Positions 1 to 7,908 of a stretch of 14,806 nucleotides of DNA are shown here, in pieces. The notes beneath the pieces are model-generated. The model saw nothing but the letters and a program-made list of their open reading frames with translations. It had not been told where the DNA came from and did no database searches. The translations under genes and the position numbers were made by a program. Numbering within the stretch: position 1 is the first letter of the stretch; each line of letters begins with the position of its first letter. The stretch spans positions 4,938-19,743 of the forward strand of contig QIAK01000241.1 of the NCBI GenBank assembly GCA_003225515.1. The letters are read 5' to 3'. This DNA is from Acidobacteriota bacterium. Lineage in GTDB: Bacteria > Acidobacteriota > Terriglobia > Terriglobales > Acidobacteriaceae.

Positions 1-489
1 GTCGCCGCCTGGCTCGGAGGAATTTATATTCCGCGGCTACCCAAACTTTCGAAGATGGATTTTCGCGCGGAAGGCGTCTACACCGATCCACCAATCGGCG
101 GGAATGTCGGTTCGGGCTTCTTTTACTACAACCCCACGTGGATTTCAGGTTTCACGAATGCTGGCAATCTGATGGGCCATTGGGTGGGCCGCGAGGGCCA
201 GGGAGTGCAGGCCTGGACGACGTATTGGCTCAGCCCCCGTAACAAACTCCAATTTCAGTTCAGGCATCTGAAAGTCAGCCGTGAATTCATTCTGAATGGC
301 GGTACTTTGGCGGATGCAAGCGTGCGAGCGGATTTGTGGGCCCGGTCGAAGTTTAGTTTGACCGCGGCGGTCCAGTACGAGGCGTGGACTTTTCCGGTGA
401 TCGCGCCGACGAGGCAATCGAATATAGCTTCGTCGTTGCAGTTGACATTCTGGCCGAAGGGATTTTCGCGGGGAAATCCAAGTCAATAA
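1..489 (+). CDS. wzi: Capsule assembly Wzi-family outer-membrane protein, C-terminal part (5' end outside window)
   Basis: The frame is open from base 1 to a TAA at 487-489, giving about 162 residues with no start in view; the ATG at 55 is internal because the good reading continues upstream of it. The protein alternates short polar and aromatic stretches (for example FFYYNPTW, AWTTYWLSPRN, LQFQFRH, SSLQLTFWP), as expected of the last strands of an outer-membrane beta barrel, and it ends near an LTFWP strand. The segments WVGREGQG and SPRNKLQFQ resemble what I recall of Wzi-like proteins in acidobacterial polysaccharide clusters. Wzi proteins help attach or assemble capsule at the outer membrane. 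The Wzz gene starts 16 bases later, which fits an operon. Another outer-membrane porin-like family is possible. The family call is from recognition, not a search. Confidence 0.72.
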   Translation, partial: VAAWLGGIYIPRLPKLSKMDFRAEGVYTDPPIGGNVGSGFFYYNPTWISGFTNAGNLMGHWVGREGQGVQAWTTYWLSPRNKLQFQFRHLKVSREFILNGGTLADASVRADLWARSKFSLTAAVQYEAWTFPVIAPTRQSNIASSLQLTFWPKGFSRGNPSQ

Positions 490-505
490 TTCAGAGTCGT
501 CATGG

Positions 506-1912
506 GTGAGCAGAAATGCAGGGCAAGTAAATATGGGGAGTAAGGGAATCGCAAAGCGCGACCGGCGGTACGCTCCGGACCTCGAGCCCGAGTTAATCCC
601 GGATGTCGTGGGAGATCACCGCGATGCGAGGAAAAAGACGATCGCGCGATTGGACTTGCTCTGGGAGTGTAGGGATCTTCTTTTCAGGTGGGCCGCGATT
701 GGTCTCGTAGTGTCGGCCATTATCGCCTTTCTGATTCCCTCAAGGTATACGTCGACGACTCGCCTGATGCCTCCCGATCAGACCGGGCAGGGTATGGCCT
801 CAATGATCTCCGCACTGGGAAAAGTCACTGGAGAGATGAGCGGTGTTGGTGGACAGTTACTCGGGATGAAAACCACGGGCGACATATTCGTTGGCGTGCT
901 GCGCAGCCGAACTGTGGCCGACGACCTGATCAACAAGTTTGATTTACGAAAGGTGTACGGAGATCGCCGCTATGTGGACGCCAGGAAAGATCTCGATTCG
1001 CGCACGGATGTCGCATCGGATCGAAAGAGCGGAATCATCACCCTTACCGTGAGCGATAAGAGTCCCGAAAGGGCTGCGGAGATGGCGAAGGAATATGTGG
1101 TCGCGTTAAACAACATTGTCATTACGCTGAACAGCTCTTCGGCCCATAAAGAAAGAGTGTTTCTGGAAGCACGGCTGGTGGAAGTGGAAAAGGAACTTGA
1201 ACAGGCGGAAAAAGATTTTAGTCAATTTGCCAGCAAGAACACCGCGATCGACGTAAAGGAGCAAAGCCGCGCCATGATTGGCGCCGCGGCTGAATTAGAA
1301 GGGCAGTTGATTGCTGCTCAGACCGAGTTGCAAGGTTTGCGCCAGGTTTATACCGACAGCAACGTTCGCGTCCGCTCGGTGCAAGCTCGCGTCGATGAAT
1401 TTCGAAGGCAGTTGCAGAAGATGGGCGGAAAACCTCCTGCAAGCACGGATGGCAGTGCTTCCGGGACTGAGGAAGCTTCCGATCAGAATCGGGATTTGTA
1501 CCCTTCCATACGCGAATTGCCGGTCCTTGGGGTGACGTGGGCTGACCTTTACCGTCGCACGAAAGTGGAGGAAGCGGTCTATGAAACTTTGACCAAACAA
1601 TACGAGTTGGCGAAAGTGGAAGAGGCCCGAGAGACCCCAAGCGTGAAAGTGCTGGATGTCGGGGACGTACCCGAACGGCATTCTTTTCCTCCTCGGATCG
1701 TGCTGATCGGTCTAGGCACTGTTTGTTCTTTAATTCTCGGTGGCATGTGGGTGTTGGCGAACGCGCGATGGCAGGAGACAGATCCGGATGATCCCGGGAA
1801 AGTGCTCGCAGAGAAAGTGCTGAATAGTATCAAAGCAATGGATCGGAGGCGGCACTACCAGCCGCACGATCGAAAGAACGGAGACGGTCCAAGGATTTCC
1901 CATGAAGGATAG
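506..1912 (+). CDS. Wzz/GNVR-type polysaccharide chain-length determinant (co-polymerase), no kinase domain
   Basis: The 468-residue protein has the two-membrane-helix layout of polysaccharide co-polymerases. A basic cytoplasmic N-terminus is followed by a helix at about residues 60-78 and the strand-like SRYTSTTRLMPPD that opens the Wzz domain. A long heptad-rich coiled coil covers about residues 200-305, a GNVR-like stretch (YETLTKQYELAKVEEA) comes before residue 395, and the second helix is at about 398-419. The C-terminal tail of about 50 residues has no Walker A motif, so this is a chain-length protein and not a tyrosine autokinase. It should sit in the inner membrane and control the length of the polymer made by the Wzy-like protein. 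The start is GTG at 506, or ATG at 533 within the same frame; neither has a strong Shine-Dalgarno. The 3' end overlaps the methyltransferase by 11 bases. Confidence 0.88.
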   Translation: MSRNAGQVNMGSKGIAKRDRRYAPDLEPELIPDVVGDHRDARKKTIARLDLLWECRDLLFRWAAIGLVVSAIIAFLIPSRYTSTTRLMPPDQTGQGMASMISALGKVTGEMSGVGGQLLGMKTTGDIFVGVLRSRTVADDLINKFDLRKVYGDRRYVDARKDLDSRTDVASDRKSGIITLTVSDKSPERAAEMAKEYVVALNNIVITLNSSSAHKERVFLEARLVEVEKELEQAEKDFSQFASKNTAIDVKEQSRAMIGAAAELEGQLIAAQTELQGLRQVYTDSNVRVRSVQARVDEFRRQLQKMGGKPPASTDGSASGTEEASDQNRDLYPSIRELPVLGVTWADLYRRTKVEEAVYETLTKQYELAKVEEARETPSVKVLDVGDVPERHSFPPRIVLIGLGTVCSLILGGMWVLANARWQETDPDDPGKVLAEKVLNSIKAMDRRRHYQPHDRKNGDGPRISHEG

Positions 1913-2990
1913 CGAAGCCATCTTCGCAGCTGGTGCGAGTGTGCCGGTTGACGAGCGCTCAAAGTCAACCGCACGTGGTGAGGACATTCGCGTTGTTCGG
2001 CATCCCAGATGCTTGCTCTGCGGACGAGTGGGAAAAGAATTGTATGGTGAGCTCACAGATTGGCTATTCTGCGCCCCCGGAGATTGGGGTCTTCGGCATT
2101 GCGAGGTTTGTGGCTTGGTCTGGCTGGATCCACAGCCTGCGGTTGAAGAGATCCCGAAGTTGTATTCCAAGTACTACACGCATGGCAACTCAGCATCGCA
2201 TGTGAGCTTTGAAAGCCTTCGCCAGGACATCTCGCGATGCGTCTTAGCGCAGATGGGTTACAGAATCGACTCTTCACCTAAGTGGTTGCCGCGCCTGTTA
2301 GCGCGAATGCGGCCATTCTGGAGGGCGAATTCTCTCGATGTAATGGGCCTCTCCCCGCGCGCCGGCGCGACCTTGCTTGACGTAGGTTGCGGGAGCGGAA
2401 CATTTATCGGGAAGATGCGCTCGCTTGGCTGGAATGTTACTGGCGTAGATCCTGATTCGCTAGCCGTCGCTTACGCTAAGCGCCAGGGCTTCGAAGTTTT
2501 TCACGGGACAATCTCCGACATACCCGCAGACGCGCACTATGACGTGATCACGCTCAGTCACGTGATCGAGCATGTTCCCGATCCGGTGCAACTGCTGCGT
2601 GAATGCAAAAGCCATCTGCGGGACGAAGACAGTCGCGTAGTCATCGCTACACCGAACATCGACAGTTTGGGCCATCGCTGGTTCAAGCGTTATTGGCGCG
2701 GCCTGGAAGTGCCACGTCATTTGCTGATCTTCTCTCCGGCAGCCTTGAGGAAATGCATCGTCGAGGCGGGTCTGCGTGTGAACACGATGCGGACCGAAAC
2801 TCGTTTAGCTCGCATGATCTATAACCCCAGTGTTTGCGCACGGGCGGGGGAATCAGAGATCGGCGCTAAATCGAATTTCGCGGTGGCAACTAAGGCTACC
2901 GCGTATTTATTTCAGGCTTTAGAGGACGCATGGAGTTGCTTTCGCAATGATGTGGGGGAAGAGATTTTTTGCATTTGCAGGGTGCCGTAA
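1902..2990 (+). CDS. Zinc-ribbon class I SAM-dependent methyltransferase
   Basis: The 362-residue protein has an N-terminal four-cysteine module (C37, C40, C67, C70, in CxxC pairs) followed by a Rossmann methyltransferase domain. The SAM-binding motif LLDVGCGSG is at residues 158-166. An acidic residue (VTGVDPD) lies at the end of the next strand, and DVITLSHVIEHVPDP is the usual post-I segment. Such fused zinc-ribbon methyltransferases occur in polysaccharide and deoxysugar clusters, where they methylate sugars or sugar nucleotides. The substrate cannot be read from the sequence. ATG 1902 is preceded by AAGGA at 1891-1895, and the gene overlaps the Wzz gene by 11 bases, which suggests translational coupling. 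The flippase gene starts three bases after its stop. Possible roles are O-methylation of a repeat-unit sugar or methyl capping at the chain end; the second is speculation. Confidence 0.85.
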   Translation: MKDSEAIFAAGASVPVDERSKSTARGEDIRVVRHPRCLLCGRVGKELYGELTDWLFCAPGDWGLRHCEVCGLVWLDPQPAVEEIPKLYSKYYTHGNSASHVSFESLRQDISRCVLAQMGYRIDSSPKWLPRLLARMRPFWRANSLDVMGLSPRAGATLLDVGCGSGTFIGKMRSLGWNVTGVDPDSLAVAYAKRQGFEVFHGTISDIPADAHYDVITLSHVIEHVPDPVQLLRECKSHLRDEDSRVVIATPNIDSLGHRWFKRYWRGLEVPRHLLIFSPAALRKCIVEAGLRVNTMRTETRLARMIYNPSVCARAGESEIGAKSNFAVATKATAYLFQALEDAWSCFRNDVGEEIFCICRVP

Positions 2991-2993
2991 GTC

Positions 2994-4604
2994 ATGACTG
3001 ATACCAACGTCCATATCGAAGCCGATCCTCGGCAGCAGATCGCCAGTGGAGATTTCTCTGAGGAGACGACGGTGCGGAGAGCGGGAACGCGGCGTTTAAT
3101 TCGCAGCGTTGGGACTAACACGTTTTATCAAATTGGATCGCAAGTGGCGCCAGCGGTCGCGGCCATCGCGGTGATTCCGCGGCTGCTTCGGTACCTTGGT
3201 CCGGAAGCATTTGGGATCGTGACCCTTTTTTCGACGGCCTTGATTTACTTTACGATGCTCGATCTTGGGTTGGGACGCGCCGCGACTCGATTCATCGCTC
3301 AGAGTTTGGAGGCGGGACGGACGGAGGATGTACGCCGCTATTTCTGGAGCTCGATTCTCCTTCTCACCGGAGCCGGGATACTTGTGAGCGTCGGTTTTCT
3401 CTTGGCTACTCCAGCGTTGGTTTCAAACTACCTGCACATTTCTCCGGCTTATCGACGCGTCACGACCGAGTCATTCTATTTGATATTTGCAACCATCCCC
3501 TTGGTGACCTTAACCGCCGGTCTGCGAGGGTTTCTTGAAGCGGCAGGACGGTTTCCGTTTCTGAGTGTTGTGACAGCATTCAGTGGCGTGGGCATGTACT
3601 TCCTCCCGCTCCTGGCGGTAATGGTCGAAGGAGGGCTCGTCTGGGTCGCCATGGCCTATGTCACCGTGAGAGCCTCAATAACCATCGCTTTCGCAATCGG
3701 GTGCCTCGGCGTTGAGAATCGCCCTCCGCTTCGTCCAATCTTAGATATGAAGTCGGTCAAGAAAATGGTCTCGTTCGGAGGATGGCTCTCCGTTTCAAAT
3801 GTGATTGGCGCTGCCATGGTGTACGGAGACCGATTCCTGCTTGGCTCCTGCGTGGGGATGGCTGCTGTCGCCAGCTACTCGATGCCGCTCGATGTGATCG
3901 GAAGAATGCAGATCATCATCACGAGCTTCTGCGCAGTTTTGTTTCCTTTAATGAGCCGCCTTGATGGGTTGCGTTCTGCGCGTTTCGATACCGTATATCG
4001 AGGGGCAATTGCGAGCGTTTTGGCGCTCATCACTCCCTTGACCGTGTCGATGATATTGCTAACCCCGTTGCTGATGAAGCTCTGGCTTCGCTCACGGAAT
4101 ACTCCCGACGCGGTTTTCGCTGCAGAAGTTTTTTTTGCCGGCTCCATCGTGCAAGCGATGGCCTCTGTATCATTTACTGCCTTGCATGCCCGGGGCCGTT
4201 CCGATCTGACCGCTTGGCTGCACATGGCCGAGTTCCCGATCTATTGCGGAGCATTCTACTGGGCCGCGACCCACTTCGGAGTAAAGGGCGCCGCCCTCGT
4301 GTGGCTGGGGCGCACAACCCTGGATTTTGTTTGCATGGTCGTCCTGCTGAAATGGCACGAACGAGGCGATCGTCCACTCATAACTCCCGAATTGGCAGCT
4401 GCCGTGGTTTCTTTGGGCACGCTTCTCATGGTCGCTCGCGGAGTTCCGAATGCAGCCCTCTTTGGATCCATCATCTGTGGGCTGACGTGGTTGTGGACCT
4501 GGCGAATGCTTCTGGACACGAAAATGCGCACGCAATTGGCGAGCGTAATCAGTTCGTCGAACGATACGCTCTGCTGGGTGCTGGGAGTTGATCGAAATGG
4601 CTAA
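2994..4604 (+). CDS. wzx: Wzx-type lipid-linked oligosaccharide flippase (MOP superfamily)
   Basis: The 536-residue protein is highly hydrophobic, with roughly twelve to fourteen membrane segments. The N-terminal sequence TNTFYQIGSQVAP, then IPRLLRYLGPEAFGIVTLFS and LDLGLGRAATRFIA, is the classic opening of polysaccharide-type MOP flippases (PF01943/PF13440 type): a first helix, an arginine-containing loop, then a DLGL motif. A cytoplasmic N-terminal tail of about 35 charged residues precedes the first helix. Wzx proteins move undecaprenyl-diphosphate-linked repeat units across the inner membrane to the Wzy polymerase, and a Wzy-like gene lies about 2 kb downstream. The gene starts with ATG three bases after the methyltransferase stop and ends inside the next glycosyltransferase gene with an 8-base overlap, so it sits in the middle of an operon. 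Sugar specificity cannot be deduced. Confidence 0.92.
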   Translation: MTDTNVHIEADPRQQIASGDFSEETTVRRAGTRRLIRSVGTNTFYQIGSQVAPAVAAIAVIPRLLRYLGPEAFGIVTLFSTALIYFTMLDLGLGRAATRFIAQSLEAGRTEDVRRYFWSSILLLTGAGILVSVGFLLATPALVSNYLHISPAYRRVTTESFYLIFATIPLVTLTAGLRGFLEAAGRFPFLSVVTAFSGVGMYFLPLLAVMVEGGLVWVAMAYVTVRASITIAFAIGCLGVENRPPLRPILDMKSVKKMVSFGGWLSVSNVIGAAMVYGDRFLLGSCVGMAAVASYSMPLDVIGRMQIIITSFCAVLFPLMSRLDGLRSARFDTVYRGAIASVLALITPLTVSMILLTPLLMKLWLRSRNTPDAVFAAEVFFAGSIVQAMASVSFTALHARGRSDLTAWLHMAEFPIYCGAFYWAATHFGVKGAALVWLGRTTLDFVCMVVLLKWHERGDRPLITPELAAAVVSLGTLLMVARGVPNAALFGSIICGLTWLWTWRMLLDTKMRTQLASVISSSNDTLCWVLGVDRNG

Positions 4605-5334
4605 CAACTCAATCCCTCAAAATGGCGCCGAATCAGTTCAATTGGAGAATGTGCCTGCAATGCTCGGTGTTGAGAAATACCAAAGCAAGGACGTTGCACC
4701 CAGAGTGTCCCTAATTATTGTGACCTACAGATCGACGAACGAGCTGCCGGACTGCCTGGACAGTGTGCTGAATCAATCTCTGCCGGTCGAGGTGTTTCTC
4801 GTCGACAATGCCTCGCCGGACGGCACGAGGCAAATGGTTACTGATTATGCTAAGCGTTTCGACAATGTGTACGCGATTCTAAACACCGAGAATATTGGAT
4901 TGGCCGCCGGAAATAATTGTCCCTTGGAAAAATGTCGAGGGGATTACGTCCTCATCTTGAATCCAGACACTCTGCTTCCGGATGGCAGCCTTGCGCAGAT
5001 GGTTGATTTTCTCGACAGGAATCAGGACGTCGGAGTTCTGGGCCCGAAAAGCCTCTACAAAGATGGCGCGCCCCACGTCAGCTTTCATCGGCGCTGGGGA
5101 ATTCTGCACGTCCTCGCGTGGCGCATTATGCCCTATCGCGTTGTCCGTTCGCTGTATGACCGGTTTTCCTCTTATGAATTTCAGGACGTACTCTTCGTAT
5201 CAGGAGCGTGCTTGCTGCTGCGTCGCAGATCGGTGGCTACGACCCGGAATATTTTCTCACGGTGGAGGATGCTCTCGATCTTTGCATTCGCGCTCGGAAA
5301 ACCGGGAGCCGGGTGGTTTTTTTCCCCAGTGTAG
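4597..5334 (+). pseudogene. GT2 family glycosyltransferase, N-terminal part of a frameshifted gene
   Basis: This frame encodes a normal GT-A glycosyltransferase start: RVSLIIVTYRS at about residue 36, VEVFLVDNASPDGT, NIGLAAGNN, and the metal/nucleotide-binding region LILNPDTLL with N122-P-D124-T. It continues correctly to VSGACLLLRR (residues 201-210) and then turns into unrelated sequence (SVATTRNIFSRW) up to a stop at 5334. The expected continuation is in another frame (5208-5657). The whole gene would span 4597-5657 and make about 353 residues or a few more. ATG 4597 has TGGGAG at 4582-4587 and overlaps the wzx stop by 8 bases; a TTG at 4588 is a weaker alternative. As the sequence stands, the product lacks the acceptor-side ED motif and the C-terminal part, so it should be inactive. 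A sequencing or assembly error could give the same picture. Confidence 0.8.
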
Positions 5335-5657
5335 AGGTGATTCATTTTACTGGACGAAGTGGAAGTCAAGCGCCTTATCTCGTCGTTTGGCAGGGAATCC
5401 GGGGAACCGTCTATCACTTCCTGAAACACAAGGGAATCGTCCAGGCGTTCCTGGTCTCGATGCTGTTGGGGCTGGCCGCCGCGGCACGAGTTGTTATTGC
5501 CGGGGTTCTGGGCATCGCCCGGAAACGGTATCGAACCGTGGCGCGCATCTATGCCAGTGTTTTGTGGGAACTCTTGGTGCGAAATCCGATCCATGCCAAT
5601 GGCATGCGGCGCATTAGCGGCCCCACTGAAACTAGGCGTGTGGGCATATTTTCTTGA
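5208..5657 (+). pseudogene. GT2 family glycosyltransferase, C-terminal part of the same frameshifted gene
   Basis: From about 5226 this frame reads QIGGYDPEYFLTVEDALDL, the usual GT2 segment after the SGACLLLRR motif of the preceding frame. It contains the acidic pair of the acceptor/catalytic region (VEDA) and then VEVIHFTGRSG, as in rhamnosyltransferase-like GT2 proteins. A hydrophobic helix (SMLLGLAAAARVVIAGVLG) follows, with a basic C-terminus. The stop at 5655-5657 overlaps a TTG start candidate of the next gene. The open frame begins with GTG at 5208, but its AGGAG at 5202-5206 is only one base away, so separate translation looks unlikely. Good family conservation on both sides of the break points to a recent mutation or a base-calling error, not old decay. 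Confidence 0.78.
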
Positions 5658-5679
5658 CTCTACACAGTGGAACCTATGC

Positions 5680-5684
5680 GGAGG
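5680..5684 (+). promoter_or_regulatory. Shine-Dalgarno GGAGG that decides the start of the second GT2 gene
   Basis: GGAGG lies five bases before TTG 5690. This favours TTG 5690 (protein beginning MTPRVSVILLNWN) over the upstream in-frame TTG at 5654, which overlaps the previous stop as TTGA but has no comparable ribosome site. Family members usually start within a few residues of the VSVILLN strand, which supports the shorter form. Confidence 0.6.
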
Positions 5685-5689
5685 TTGAT

Positions 5690-6592
5690 TTGACGCCGAG
5701 AGTCTCTGTGATTCTTTTGAACTGGAACGGATACCACGACACAGCCGCGTGCCTTTCGTCTCTTAGGCACCTGCGTTACGGGAATTATGAAGTGACCGTT
5801 GTAGACAACGGCTCGACCAATGATTCCGCCTCTCGGCTCCGTGATAACCATCCGTGGGTAAAACTTATTGAGACCGGCAGAAATCTGGGGTTTGCGGGCG
5901 GCTGCAACGTAGGCATCGGTTACGCGTTGGCACATGGCGCAGACTTCGTATGGCTTCTCAACAATGACACCGTCGTAGATGGCCATGCATTGCAGGCTAT
6001 GGTTGAAACCGCTCAAAGCGATCCACTCATCGGCGCAGTCGGCTCTGCGATCTATTCCATGGATGAGCCGGCAAGTATCCAGGCATGGGGCGGTGGATAT
6101 GTCAATTTCTGGCTGGGACGTTCGCGACACTTCCTCAAACAAGTTCCGGATCACTCGATCGAATTCATTACCGGAGCCAGCCTGCTGATATCCCGGGCGG
6201 CAATCGAGAGCATCGGTCTGCTCGACGAGGAATTTTTCATGTACTGGGAGGATGCGGACTTCTGCTTCCGTCTGCGCCATGCCAAGTGGCGGCTCGCGGT
6301 GGCAGGGCAATCGAAAGTCTGGCATAAATCGTCCGCATCGGTGGGCAACAAGAGCGCGCGCATGGATGCCTATTTCAATGCATCCGCAGCCTCCTTCTTT
6401 CAGAAGCACGCGCCTATGCCTACATTTTCTACGTGGGTAGGTGGTCTGTTACGCCTCACAAAGAGGGCGATTCGTGGAGACTGGGAACGAACTCGAGCCG
6501 TATGGGCAGGCATAACGCAGCGAAGCACTCGGCAAGCTATGGTCGGATGCGAGATGCCAACTGAAGCGAGCGCGCGTTCAGTTTTGCGGTAA
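5690..6592 (+). CDS. GT2 family glycosyltransferase (rhamnosyltransferase-like)
   Basis: With TTG 5690 as start the protein is 300 residues. It has the full GT-A order: VSVILLNWNG at the N-terminus, VTVVDNGSTNDS, NLGFAGGCNVG, the DXD-like NNDT at residues 91-94, ITGASLLISR, the acidic WEDAD segment around E187-D188, and KVWHKSSAS. This is the organisation of WbbL/rhamnosyltransferase-like GT2 proteins, which add a sugar from a nucleotide donor to a lipid-linked oligosaccharide on the cytoplasmic face. Rhamnose as donor is a guess from family likeness. The protein has the same organisation as the broken GT2 just upstream and gives a reference for how that gene should read. Starting at TTG 5654 would add 12 residues. 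The polymerase gene begins 28 bases after the stop. Confidence 0.9.
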   Translation: MTPRVSVILLNWNGYHDTAACLSSLRHLRYGNYEVTVVDNGSTNDSASRLRDNHPWVKLIETGRNLGFAGGCNVGIGYALAHGADFVWLLNNDTVVDGHALQAMVETAQSDPLIGAVGSAIYSMDEPASIQAWGGGYVNFWLGRSRHFLKQVPDHSIEFITGASLLISRAAIESIGLLDEEFFMYWEDADFCFRLRHAKWRLAVAGQSKVWHKSSASVGNKSARMDAYFNASAASFFQKHAPMPTFSTWVGGLLRLTKRAIRGDWERTRAVWAGITQRSTRQAMVGCEMPTEASARSVLR

Positions 6593-6620
6593 AGGGAAAC
6601 TGAGTCGTTGAAGGGAAGTC

Positions 6621-7907
6621 ATGATTTCAGGATGGCTTGCAAGCTCGGTGCTGGTGCTGTCGCTGGCTGCATTTTGCGGCGCATATGTGCACGTGAGCCG
6701 TCACGAAGGCAGCTATATCAACATCCTCACGCCTGCGCTCGTCGTCAACGTTCCTGCCTTTTATTTGTTTCCGTTTGCGTACGACAAATTGTTTGGCATT
6801 GAGGCCAGCACCTTTGCCTACGTTTACGTTTATGCGACGCTGGCCACCGAGAGCCTGGTCTTCGCATTCTTCTATACGCGTCCAAGAGTTCGGCCGATCC
6901 GTCTGCCGTTTGCATATGGCTACAACAATTTCTGGCCACTTTCCCTGGTGAGCCTCGCGCTCGCGGGTCTCCTGTTCATTCCGCTGATGCTGGAATTCCA
7001 CGAATATATTTTCGAGCCGCGGCGAATTTACGAACTGACCCGGACGGGATTCGGCGGCAGTTTTTACTTGTCAAGCACTGCCGCGTACCTGGCGGTCACG
7101 TTGGCGCTGTTTAGTGCCCAGTCACGCCTTAAGAAACTTTTCGTAGTGCTTGCAGCGGCACTTGTGCTGTTTCTGCATGGGAGTAAGGGCCAAGTGCTGT
7201 ATCTCCTTCTGTTGGTGGTTCTTTTCGAGATCTATATCCAAAAACGTAAAGTGAAAATATTCCCGGCTGTACTTGCGGGACTTGGAATGGGAGCGGTGTT
7301 AGCCGGCCTGTTCGCGGCAACGATGGTTCTGGGGGACCCGATGGAGTCCCTGGAAACGGTCAGTCACTACGCCGACTACACGCGGAACGCAATGTTGGTA
7401 ATAGATTCCGACCTCCCCAGGCAGTACGGCCGACTGACGTGGGAGGGAAACGTACTCGCGCTCGTGCCCCGGGCTTTGATGCCAGATAAACCCAAGAATT
7501 TTGGAACATTTTATTTAGCCGAGCAATTTTATCAGGAGTGGTTTGACGCGGATACCGGATCACCCGCATTCGGAGTTGGAGTCCAATATGCCGATTTTGG
7601 ATTTCTGGCAATCATCTATCTTGCTTTCTTCGCCGCTTTCAGAGGTTGGTTAGCACATATGTTCATCAGGCGATTGAAGGTGACGCGGCATCCTGGCGAT
7701 TTCCTTGTCGTTGCATTTCTCGCCGACATTCCACTGTTTCCGATTGGCACCGGCTGGTTGCTTCCCGAAACGATTGTCCTGGCAATAGTCCTTCGCCTGG
7801 TCTCTTGCGTCGGAGCCGGTCAAGTCTACCGGGAACGGATCCAGCCCGCGCGTCGGCTCCTCACGGGCTCTACGATGAGGCCAATCGATAATACTGGGAG
7901 TATTTAG
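6621..7907 (+). CDS. wzy: Wzy-like oligosaccharide repeat-unit polymerase
   Basis: The 428-residue integral membrane protein has about ten or more hydrophobic segments. After a run of N-terminal helices it has a helix cluster around FVVLAAALVLFLHGSKGQV. A longer polar loop follows (YADYTRNAMLVIDSDLPRQ to about LMPDKPKNFGTFYL), and then more helices. A large periplasmic loop flanked by helices, with arginines and a PRALMPDKP-type stretch, is typical of O-antigen/EPS polymerases, which join undecaprenyl-linked repeats in the periplasm. Wzy proteins diverge strongly, so the call rests on topology plus this motif and on its place in a cluster with wzx, wzz and glycosyltransferases. ATG 6621 is preceded by AAGGGAAG at 6611-6618. 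The next gene starts one base after its stop. Confidence 0.82.
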   Translation: MISGWLASSVLVLSLAAFCGAYVHVSRHEGSYINILTPALVVNVPAFYLFPFAYDKLFGIEASTFAYVYVYATLATESLVFAFFYTRPRVRPIRLPFAYGYNNFWPLSLVSLALAGLLFIPLMLEFHEYIFEPRRIYELTRTGFGGSFYLSSTAAYLAVTLALFSAQSRLKKLFVVLAAALVLFLHGSKGQVLYLLLLVVLFEIYIQKRKVKIFPAVLAGLGMGAVLAGLFAATMVLGDPMESLETVSHYADYTRNAMLVIDSDLPRQYGRLTWEGNVLALVPRALMPDKPKNFGTFYLAEQFYQEWFDADTGSPAFGVGVQYADFGFLAIIYLAFFAAFRGWLAHMFIRRLKVTRHPGDFLVVAFLADIPLFPIGTGWLLPETIVLAIVLRLVSCVGAGQVYRERIQPARRLLTGSTMRPIDNTGSI

Positions 7908-7908
7908 C

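Noticed and set aside
502..543. Thirteen-codon mini-ORF starting at ATG 502, overlapping the wzz start
   Set aside because: Too short, without a ribosome site or a leader-peptide feature; most likely chance.
5197..5240. Programmed ribosomal frameshifting as the explanation of the split GT2
   Set aside because: No slippery heptamer or downstream hairpin is evident at the switch, and the expected residues between LLRR and IGGYD are missing, which a simple slip would not explain.
5317..5323. Run of seven T as the site of a homopolymer frameshift error
   Set aside because: The conserved GT2 motifs (IGGYDPEYF, VEDALDL) are already in the second frame well before this run, so the frame change is upstream of it.
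5660..6409. A 249-codon ORF on the minus strand
   Set aside because: It lies fully antisense to the GT2 gene whose + strand frame has all family motifs; its translation has no recognisable features.
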